A stretch of DNA of 64,000 bases from Heliocidaris erythrogramma (Eukaryota > Echinodermata > Echinoidea > Camarodonta > Echinometridae), in NCBI GenBank assembly GCA_025617745.1, contig CM046858.1, positions 40,407,850 to 40,471,849 on the forward strand, in the 5' to 3' direction. The position numbers were made by a program, and so were the translations under genes. Positions 30,001 to 42,000 of the stretch are shown piece after piece (positions within the stretch are counted from its first letter, which is position 1; every line of letters starts with the position of its first letter). The notes under the pieces were generated by a model, which searched no databases, was not told the origin of the DNA, and saw nothing but the letters and a program-made list of their open reading frames with translations.

Positions 30001-33000
30001 ATGGCAGCCCCCAGGTGTCGCTAGCAGACGATAAATTTTGCTGAGAAAATCTTGATTTATACCCATCTCGTATATTTTAATGCAAAACTACCGGAGGACA
30101 ACAAGAAGGAATAGATTACATCTTTGAATAAAGCACATTTATATCTTGAGGTTAATTACCCTTTAAATTGAAAATTTATGGTTATGTTGACTACTTTTGG
30201 CTCAGACCCAAGGTTTATTCATTGTAGTGGGGAAGTTTGAGACAGGAGAATGTTGTTCCTTTGTTACCCTTTTGTGTTGTTAATTCATGTCTTCGAAAGC
30301 CAGTGTAGCCCAATTTTTAGTATAGGGTGTGTCCAAGTTTAGAATGTAGTTCTGGTGGATTTGACTCAAAGAGGGTTATTTGACACACACAGGCATGACA
30401 GGGGAAATGAATGTTTTTTTAGATTTACCCTTTTGTTGATGATATCAGTTTGGGTGATTGGGTTTTAGAGGAGGTTGGTATCATTTTAAGTGTATCTCGT
30501 CACTGCAACTTGATGACTCCAAAGAGTTAGGGTGTTACTTTTGTGGAAGCAGTCCTGGCAAGACTGGGACAGGGACATGTAAGTTGACTTTTCTAGTTCG
30601 TTATTTATAAGTTCAATGAGTTTAAAGTGTGTTTTATAATTTAATACCCTGAAAATGTAGTGAGCAGTAAGTGAGGTTTCATACATTGATTTAATACATG
30701 AAGTTGATAAGGATTGAAAAGGATTGTTACCTGACTGGGAATTATTGTATTGTATATAGATTCAGATTCTAATTTAGGTGTACAAAAGTTACTGAATACA
30801 ATCTGAGACATTTATTGATTTCTTGTTGAATGAATGATACAAGTATAGAACTGGGGGAGTTACATGTATTATATTTCTTCTTGTGATGTGAAACATTAGT
30901 TCAGATATGGAAATTGGCGTGGCGTAAAATATTAGCTTGCCAGTTGTTAGAGTTAGATATATTTGGCGGAATTTAAATGGTGCATCATTAACATCTAAAG
31001 TTTTAAATTTGAATAGCAGTGATTCATGTTAGTAATTTTTGTAGACTTGAATGAGTGATTATTGCTGTTTTAATCCAAGGTCCTGTCGGTATGGACGAGC
31101 TACATGTACATCTATGACCAGTTCCAGTATAGCTGTGGGAGGCGACCATTGATTGTCGCCGAGGAGTGACCGATCAAGGGTATGAATCTTTCATATGTTA
31201 TATTGTTTATGTAAAGGAAAATTTAACTTAGATTTAGTACTGTAGGAGATCGGAATTTCTTGTTCATTTGGTGAGACGTAGAGGGGCATATATCTTTGAC
31301 TTATTCCTTTACACAATGGTTCAAAGGTTAGGTCGAGATATACTTCTTTAGATGACTTTTTACATGATGAATTTAAGGGCTCTTTTAGATAAGTATTATA
31401 CAGATTATTATGGGTGACGAGGGTGTCTTTGAGTGGCCTTTCGTTTCATGGTTTAAGGGTTGTATTGTATTAATACATGTATAAATTTGGAGGTCAAAAG
31501 AGTTTGGACATGCTTAGTTTAAATAAAGATTGTAAATTCCATACTCGAAGATTGTAATCGGTGACGCAGAGTTGTTTTCAGTGTTATTATGATGCTTCCA
31601 TTTACTGTTTCTTTACAGGGTTTTTTCTTTCTTTGTGTTTTCGGTTATTGAATAAAGACCACTACAACCGTACAAGCGTTTGTAGGATCGCTTCAGATCT
31701 ATAGATTCTAGGTCTAGGACTAGGTCTAGATTCTACATTTACTTTTTTATTTTTTATCTATCTGAGCTTGCTCTGGTAGGATATAAATCAATTATACCAC
31801 GCACTCTTTTCGAGGCACCAGTTGAAATTATGGATTCTTCTGTGACAGGCATAGTCACCTCAGAGAATCCACAATTTCAACCGGAGCCTCCCAGTGCAAG
31901 GTATATTTGATTACTAGCGTACTGTATGTCTATTATGTCGCATGGATAAACACGCGGCAAAGGCATTACCTTGGCTCAAAATGAAAATGTGATAAGCAGA
32001 TTCCTCACAAAAAAGTACCCCTTTTTACCGACTACTTTAAAAATCCACCATCTACTTTTGTTTTCATAACATTTTTGGTTACGATCCACACAAAACAAAT
32101 GGGCTTCTGATTTCTGAGGGGAAAAAATGTGGCCAAGATAAAGTGCCTTGTTGTTGGTGTTGTTTCTATTTTCCCCTTGTTAGCAAAGTCTTCAATTAGA
32201 GACTGTCTCCCAAATCGGCCGTGCATGCGCCTCTACTGCCGGGTACAGTCACTCATAGGCCCTTGCCTATGTGGGACTGTGTCCAACATTTACTGTTGCA
32301 GCAGTCAAAAACAGACAACAAAATTGCTTTGAGCAAGATCTAATTTTCTTAAATTTGCTAGATTACCTAGCTGTACTACCTCTTTGGCTTATTTTCAATC
32401 TGGTACTGGCCTACAGAGCTGTACATGGGATGCATATAAAAGAAAAAAACCCACAAAAATCGGCAAGTGAGATCAGGTTTTCTTTACCTTGCATGTGTAA
32501 CTTGCAAGAGACACCCCTCCATATAAAATTTGAAAGAAATCCGTCAAGAAATGTGGAAGTCAGAGCGCGCAAAAGACATATGACCTTTGACCCTATAAAG
32601 GATGGAACAATGAGGGCAGCATCACCAAAAAGTAAAGATGTGTAGATAATACCATGATACATCTCCATACAAAATTTGACAGAAATCCATCCAGAAATGT
32701 GGCCTGCAGAGTGCACTCACGCCATTCCCTGAAGTATGACCTTTGACCCTATAAAAGACGGGACACTGGTGGCAGCATCGCCAAAAACTAGAGCTTTTTA
32801 GATCACACCAAGAGACACCTTCATGTAAAATCTGAACGAAATCCGTCAAGAAATGTGACCGCCAGAGCGCACACCAGAGTGCACACAAGACTGCACACAA
32901 GACATCTATCAAAATATGACCTTGGACCCTATAAAAGACAGAACACTGGAGGCAGCATCACCAAAATCTACAGGTTTCTAGATTCTAACAAGAGACATCT

Positions 33001-36000
33001 TCATGCAAAATTTGAACAAAATCCGTTGAGAAATGTGACCGCTAGAGCGCACAAATCTATTCCCCCAAAAATGGCCTTTTACCCTATAAAAGATGAAAAC
33101 TGGGGGCAGCATCACCACAAATTATAGGTGTCCACATTTTACCAAGATACACCTCCATACAATGTTTGAAAGAAATCCGTCGAGAAATGTGACCGCTAGA
33201 GCACACACAAGAATGTGACGCGGCGGCGGCGGGGGCAGCAGCGGAATGCTGCGGAATCCAAAGTACCTTCCGGCATTCTGCCGATGGATACAATGATATG
33301 ATTTTGTGTCATCAACATGGTTTTCAGAAAAAATGTTCATGTGTCACTCAACTTTTGGAATGTCTGTATGATTGGACCAAAGCTTATGATGAAGCCCAAG
33401 GAATCAATGTCATTTATTTGGATTTTCGTAAGGCTTTCGACACTGTTCCCATCGTCAGCTGCTATACAAGCTTGAACACTACGGTATTCGTGGACATGTT
33501 CTTAATGGATTGAATGTTTTTTGACTGGACACAGGCAAAGAGTAGTGCTTAGGAATGGAATTTCAAGATGGAGGTCGGTGACGAGCGGCGTTCCGTACGG
33601 ATCCATCCTCGGGCCACTCCTCTTTCTGTTCTTCGTTAACGATATTCCAGATATGGTATCCTCCACCACCAAGATGTTCACTGACGACACCAAGGTTTAC
33701 CGGCAGACGACTACAAAAGATGACTGTGACACTCTTCAAAGAGACTTACATGCACTTGCTGCTTGGTCTAAGTTGTGGCTTCTAGAATTTAATGCTGACA
33801 AATGTGTGGTATTACGTATAAGAGTTCCTTATCTACAAGTATTCCATCAACGGCGTTTACCTACATGAAGCTTCAAGCCAAAAAGACTTGGGTGTTAAAG
33901 ATTGTAATACCCTTACCCCTACCGAACATGTGAAGATTGCTATGTTCCGATGCTGTTTCACTGGATTAGATAAGACTAAAATTACCATTCTTTATCAGAC
34001 CATAATTTGTCCAGCATTGGAGTATGCATCTTCTGTACGGAGCCAACTAACAAAGAAAGATATTGAGGCATTAGAAAAGGTGCAGAGAAGGTGCGTAAGT
34101 CTATGTCACAACCAAATTTCAATAGAATCCCTGGGAGAGAGGAGAAATAGAACCGACCTTATTGACACATACCAGTTTCCGCATGGTTACTACAAGACTC
34201 CAGCAGATAAGTATTTCTCTTCCCCAAATAAAGAATTAAGAGGGCATTCTAAGAAACTATTTCATAGACGTACCAGAACACAATTAGGAGGCCACTTCTT
34301 CTCAAATAGAGTGGTTGGACCTTGGAACGCACTTCCTGAACATACTATTTCTGCACCTACCGTGGCTACCTTTAACTCCTACCATGCCGTGGGCGGCAAA
34401 TCCCGCCCAAAAACCCGAGCGTTGAACTTTATTTTTAGGCTGAGAATGGCTTGAAAATTCTTCCTCATACAGAAACCTGTGCCATCAGTATAATGTTTAT
34501 TCCTATGCAATACCCTTTATCTTTGCCCAGTTTGCTTGAGCAAAAACTCTTTGAAAGTTAATATTCAACTCTTGAAATTACATTTTTGACATTTGCTCAA
34601 AAGTCTGGTGGCATGGAAAGGGTTAAGAACCATTTGAGAGCCCTTCCCTTAGGAGTAGAGTGTTAATCTACCAAGTCATGCAGATCTAAAATGGCGGCTG
34701 CGTGCGATAGCGCGCGCTATCGGCGACGTATAGTTTCAATTATGGTTGTATCGCGCGTGTATCGCGTGTATAATGTAGGCAGTCATACACCTCAACTTTT
34801 TAAAACACCACTGCACAAAAGTCACAAACATTCACTCAAAATCGGCATTTAATTTACAAAAACCGACCACTAAATATCCAAGAAATACAAGAAATTCAAC
34901 TCACCAATGTTGGAAAATATATTTCCAAAAATCAAATCCGTAATTTACTGTTGATTCTCGCGAAACGAGCTATCGGAGTCATTGTGTACATTTCCTGGTC
35001 GCCGCGGGCGCTGACATCTCCCCAAAAGAGTTTTGTCCTTAAAAATTCGGTCCCTATTTGGCATACACGGAAAGTCCCGATTTTCTGTGTGCGCGATCGT
35101 AAAGATCGCTGTGCGCTTGCAATCCCGAGTTTCTTCGTGGACAAAAATTTTATTGGCCGATTTTTGTCTAAGACATCGGCAGTATGTAAACAACACGCGA
35201 TCGCGAAACAAATCGGCGGGGATTTCTCCGGTTTTGGACAAGATTTTGACTTTGGATTTTGCTGAAAATATCAAAAGTTCTTCCTAACGGCCATTTGAGG
35301 TAGGAGTGAGATTTTTAAGGGCGGAATTTGAAAGCAAGGTATTTAAAATATTTATCTTATTTTCCCCCCATACCTTTACTACACGCGACAGAAAATACAA
35401 ACTATTTTTGCATTTTGTATTCGTAGTGGTCAATATGACCACTATTCGTGGTGTGGATCTACGCACTCATAGGTACACGCCATTGCCGACTGTGTAGGAA
35501 TGCAGCCAACACACATCCCATACCTAAACTGCATCACTGTGCATTTTGGCTATATTTAAGTGAAACTCATATATTGCAGTTTACTTAAATCTAAATACTT
35601 ATGTTGAATAATAGATGATTAAAACTTACCAGTTTGTTTTGTGACCTTTGAAGAGGGTTTCCTGAAATTTTGGGTACTTTTTGTCGATAACTCCTATCGA
35701 GACTGTCCCGTCAGCATCCAGTTTGTATTTTTCACGATTATGATGAAGGGAGCCCTCAGCGCTCGTAGTGGTACCGGCGCGATCGGTTCGTCGATCTCCT
35801 ACGAAGACCTGGAAGGGCCAAACTGACGACGTAAAAAATAAAAATATTACGTACGTACGTAATAATTACTACGTACGTACGTAATATTTTTTATTTTTTT
35901 ACGTCGTCAGTTTGGCCCTTCCAGGTCTTCGTAGAATAGCTTGTGTGCGTAACATTCTGCGTACGTATCTATGGTGCGTAACCATGTAGAGCGGCCTCAC

Positions 36001-39000
36001 TAGTGTGCAACATATTGAGAGCAGTCGTCATCCGTATGGAGGTGTGGGTAACAAGTACGAAAAACAAGGCTGTAAATGTAAGTTTTTATAACTTTCTACA
36101 TTTTGTATCTTAACGAACTTATAACGTAAAATCTAAAGAGTGATACTTAAGTATCAGTTTGCCCACAAAAACCTCCATTTCAAACAAAATTACATCTGTA
36201 TCCGCAATACCCAGTATACACACATGTATATGATCCTAATGGTCAATATGACCACTCATAGCTACATTCCTATACTTCGTGTGTATAATGTAGGCAGTCA
36301 TACACCTCAACTTTTTAAAACACCACTGCACAAAAGTCACAAACATTCACTCAAAATCGGCATTTAATTTACAAAAACCGACCACTAAATATCCAAGAAA
36401 TACAATAAATTCAACTCACCGATGTTGGAAAAGATATTTCCAAAAATCAAATCCGTAATTTACTGTTGATTCTCGCGAAACGAGCTATCGGAGTCATTGT
36501 GTACATTTCCTGGTCGCCGCGGGCGCTGACATCTCCCCAAAAGAGTTTTGTCCTTAAAAATTCGGTCCCTATGTGGCCTACACGGAAAGTCCCGATTTTC
36601 TGTGTGTGCGATCGTAAAGATCGATGTGCGCTTGCGATCCCGAGTTTCTTCGTGGACAAAAATTTTATTGGCCAATTTTAGTCTAAGACATCGGCAGTAT
36701 GTAAACAACACGCGATCGCGAAACAAATCGGCGGGGATTTCTCCGGTTTTGGACAAGATTTTGACTTTGGATTTTGCTGAAAATATCAAAAGTTCTTTCT
36801 AACGGCCATTTGAGGTAGGAGTGAGATTTTTAAGGGCTGAATTTGAAAGCAAGTATTTAAAATATTTATCTTATTTTTCCCCCCATACCTTTACTACACG
36901 CGACAGAAAATACCAACTATTTTTGCATTTTGTATTCGTAGTGGTCAATATGACCACTCATAGGTACACGCCATTGCCGACTGTGTAGGAATGCAGCCAA
37001 CACACATCCCATACCTAAACTGCATCACTGTGCATTTTTGGCTATATTTAAGTGAAACTCATATATTGCAGTTTACTTAAATCTAAATACTTATGTTGAA
37101 TAATAGATGATTAAAACTTACCAGTTTGTTTTGTGACCTTTGAAGAGGGTTTCCTGAAATTTTGGGTACTTTTTGTCGATAACTCCTATCGAGACTGTCC
37201 CGTCAGCATCCAGTTTGTATTTTTCACGATTATGATGAAGGGAGCCCTCAGCGCTCGTAGTGGTACCGGCGCGATCGGTTCGTCGATCTCCTACGAAGAC
37301 CTGGAAGGGCCAAACTGACGACGTAAAAAAATAAAAAATATTACGTACGTACGTAATAATTACTACGTACGTACGTAATATTTTTTATTTTTTTACGTCG
37401 TCAGTTTGGCCCTTCCAGGTCTTCGTAGAATAGCTTGTGTGCGTAACATTCTGCGTACGTATCTATGGTGCGTAACCATGTAGAGCGGCCTCACTAGTGC
37501 GCAACATATTGAGAGCAGTCGTCATCCGTATGGAGGTGTGGCTAAATAGTACGAAAAACAAGGCTGTAAATGTAAGTTTTTATAACTTTCTACATTTTGT
37601 ATCTTAACGAACTTATAACGTAAAATCTAAAGAGTGATACTTAAGTATCAGTTTGCCCACAAAAACCTCCATTTCAAACAAAATTACATCTGTATCCCCA
37701 ATACCCAGTATACACACATGTATATGATCCTAATGGTCAATATGACCACTCATAGGTACACGCCATTGCCGACTGTGTAGTAACGCAGCCAACACACATC
37801 CCATACCTAAACTGCATCACTGTGCATTTTTGGCTATATTTAATTGAAACTCATATATTGCAGTTTACTTAAATGCAAATACTTATGTTGAATAATAGAT
37901 GATTAAAACTTACCAGGTTGTTTTGTGACCTTTGAAGAGGGTTTCCTGAAATTTTGGGTCCTTTTTGTCGATAACTGCTATCGAGACTGTCCCGTCAGCA
38001 TCCAGTTTGTATTTTTCACGATTATGATGAAGGGAGTCCTCAGCGCTCGTAGTAGTACCGGCGCGATCGGTTCGTCGATCTCCTACGAAGACCTGGAAGG
38101 GCCAAACTGACGACGTAAAAAAATAAAAAATATTACGTACGTACGTAGTAATTATTACGTACGTACGTAATATTTTTTATTTTTTACGTCGTCAGTTTGG
38201 CCCTTCCAGGTCTTCGTAGAATAGCTTGTGTGCGTAACATTCTGCGTACGTATCTACGGTGCGTAACCATGTAGAGCGGCCTCACTAGTGCGCAACATAT
38301 TGAGAGCAGTCGTCATCCGTATGGAGGTGTGGGTAACAAGTACCAAAAAGAGGGCTGTAAATGTAAGTTTTTATAACTTTCTACATTTTGTATCTTAACG
38401 AACTGATAACTTAAAATCTAAAGAATGATACTTAAGTATCAGTTTGCCCACAAAAACCTCCATTTCAAACAAAATGACATCTGTATCCCCAATACCCAGT
38501 ATACACACATGTATATGATCCTAATGGTCAATATGACCATTGCTTGCTGATGTGAATATGACCATTGCTTGCTGATGTGAGTATGACCACTATTCGTGGT
38601 GTGAATATGACCATTGCTTGCTGATGTCACTCACGGGTACATTTCTGTAAAATAGTTGGTATTTTCTGTCGCATGTACTAAAGGTATGGGGGAAAAAATA
38701 AGATAAATATTTTAAATACTTGCTTTCAAATTCAGCCCTTAAAAATCTCACTCCTACCTCAAATGGCCGTTAGGAAGAACTTTTGATATTTTCAGCAAAA
38801 TCCAAAGTCAAAATCTTGTCCAAAACCGGAGAAATCCGCGCCGATTTGTTTCGCGATCGCGTGTTGTTTACAAACTGCCGATGTCTTAGACTAAAATCGG
38901 CCAATACAATTTTTGTCCACGAAGAAACTCGGGATCGCAAGCACACATCGATCTTTACGATCGCGCACACAGAAAATCGGGACTTTTCCGTGTATGCCAC

Positions 39001-42000
39001 AGGGACCGAATTTTTAAGGACAAAAATCTTTTGGGGAGATGTCAGCGCCCGCGGCGAACAGGAAATGTACACAATGACTCCGATAGCTCGTTTCGCGAGA
39101 ATCAACAGTAAATTACGGATTTGATTTTTGAAAATATCTTTTCCAACATTGGTGAGTTGAATTTATTGTATTTCTTGGATATTTTGGGGTCGGTTTTTGA
39201 AAATTAAATGCCGATTTTGAGTGAATATTGGTGACTTTTGTGCAGTGGTGTTTTAAAAAGATGAGGTGTATGACTGCCTACATTATACACACGAAGTATA
39301 GGAATGTAGCTATGAGTGGTTGATGTCACTCATAGCTACATTCCTATACTTCGGTCCCTATGTGGCATACACGGAAAGTCCCGATTTTCTGTGTGCGCGA
39401 TCGTAAAGATCAATGTGCGCTTGCGATCCCGAGTTTCTTCGTGGACAAAAATTTTATTGGCCGATTTTAGTCTAAGACATCGGCAGTATGTAAACAACAC
39501 GCGATCGCGAAACAAATCGGCGGGGATTTCTCCGGTTTTGGACAAGATTTTGACTTTGGATTTTGCTGAAAATATCAAAAGTTCTTTCTAACGGCCATTT
39601 GAGGTAGGAGTGAGATTTTTAAGGGCTGAATTTGAAAGCAAGTATTTAAAATATTTATCTTATTTCCCCCCCATACCTTTACTACACGCGACAGAAAATA
39701 TCAACTATTTTTGCATTTTGTATTCGTAGTGGTCAATATGACCACTATTCGTGGTGTGGCTGATGTCACTCATAGCTACATTCCTATACTTCGTGTGTAT
39801 AATGTAGGCAGTCATACACCTCAACTTTTTAAAACACCACTGCACAAAAGTCACCAACATTCACTCAAAATCGGCATTTAATTTACAAAAACCGACCCCA
39901 AAATATTCAAGAAATACAATAAATTCAACTCACCGATGTTGGAAAATATATTTCAAAAAATGAAATCCGTAATTTACTCTCGATTCTCGCGAAACGAGCT
40001 ATCGGAGTCATTGTGTACATTTCCTTGTCGCCGCGGGCGCTGACATCTCCCCAAAAGAGTTTTGTCCTTAAAAATTCGGTCCCTATATGGCGTACACGGA
40101 AAAGTCCCGATTTTCTGTGTGCGCGACCGTAAAGATCGATGTGCGCTTGCGATCCCGAGTTTTTCGTGGACAAAAAATTTATTGGCCGAGTTTAGTATAA
40201 GACATCGGCAGTATGTAAACAATACGCGATCGCGAAACAAATCGCCGGGGATTTCTCCGTTTTGGACAAGATTTTGACTTTGGATTTTGCTGAAAATATC
40301 AAAAGTTCTTCCTAACGGCCATTTGATGTAGGAGTGAGATTTTTAAGGGCTGAATTTGAAAGCAAGGTATTTAAAATATTTATCTTATTTTTCCCCCATA
40401 CCTTCAGTACATGCGACAAAAAATACAAACTATTTTACAGGAATGTACCCGTGAGTGGCTGATGTCACATCAGCAAGCAATGGTCATATTGACCATTAGG
40501 ATCATATACATGTGTGTATACTGGGTATTGGGGATACAGATGTAATTTTGTTTGAAATGGAGGTTTTTGTGGGCAAACTGATACTGAAGTATCATTCTTT
40601 AGATTTTAAGTTATCAGTTCGTTAAGATACAAAATGTAGAAAGTTATAAAAACTTACATTTACAGCCCTCTTTTTGGTACTTGTTACCCACACCTCCATA
40701 CGGATGACGACTGCTCTCAATAATGTTGCGCACTAGTGAGGCCGCTCTACATGGTTACGCACCGTAGATACGTACGCAGAATGTTACGCACACAAGCTAT
40801 TCTACGAAGATCTGGAAGGGCCAAACTGACGACGTAAAAAATAAAAAATATTACGTACGTACGTAATAATTACTACGTACGTACGTAATATTTTTTATTT
40901 TTTTACGTCGTCAGTTTGGCCCTTCCAGGTCTTCGTAGGAGATCGACGAACCCATCGCGCCGGTACTACTACGAGCGCTGAGGGCTCCCTTCATCATAAT
41001 CGTGAAAAATACAAACTGGATGCTGACGGGACAGTCTCGATAGCAGTTATCGACAAAAAGGACCCAAAATTTCAGGAAACCCTCTTCAAAGGTCACAAAA
41101 CAACCTGGTAAGTTTTAATCATCTATTATTCAACATAATTATTTGCATTTAAGTAAACTGCAATAGATCAGTTTCAATTAAATATAGCCAAAAATGCACA
41201 GTGATGCAGTTTAGGTATGGGATGTGTGTTGGCTGCGTTACTACACAGTCGGCAATGGCGTGTACCTATGAGTGATCTACATCACTCATAGCTACATTCC
41301 TATACTTCGTGTGTATAATGTAGGCAGTCATACACCTCATCTTTTTAAAACACCACTGCACAAAAGTCACCAATATTCACTCAAAATCGGCATTTAATTT
41401 TCAAAAACCGACCCCAAAATATCCAAGAAATACAATAAATTCAACTCACCAATGTTGGAAAAGATATTTCCAAAAATGAAATCCGTAATTTACTGTTGAT
41501 TCTCGCGAAACGAGCTATCGGAGTCATTGTGTACATTTCCTGGTCGCCGCGGGCGCTGACATCTCCCCAAAAGAGTTTTGTCCTCAAAAATTCGGTCCCT
41601 ATGGCGTACACGGAAAAGTTCCGATTTTCTGTGTGCGCGATCGTAAAGATCGATGTGCCCTTGCGATCCCGAGTTTCTTCGTGGACAAAAATTATATTGG
41701 CCGATTTTAGTCTAAGACATCGGCAGTTTGTAAACAACACGCGATCGCGAAACAAATCGGCAGGGATTTCTCCGGTTTTGGACAAGATTTTGACTTTGGA
41801 TTTTGCTGAAAATATCAAAAGTTCTTCCTAACGGCCATTTGAGGTAGGAGTGAGATTTTTAAGGGCTGAATTTGAAAGCAAGTATTTAAAATATTTATCT
41901 TATTTTTCCCCCCATACCTTTAGTACATGCGACAGAAAATACCAACTATTTCACAGTAATGTACCCGTGAGCACTCATAGCTACATTCCTATACTTCGTG

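Noticed and set aside
32508..33212. CRISPR-like array
   Set aside because: Units are 150-185 bp, diverged, with no short identical repeats and unique spacers; the DNA is eukaryotic.
35641..41096. Repeated 61-codon ORFs starting [10 protein letters not shown]
   Set aside because: They are antisense to the splice-flanked frame of module B and lack splice or start context.
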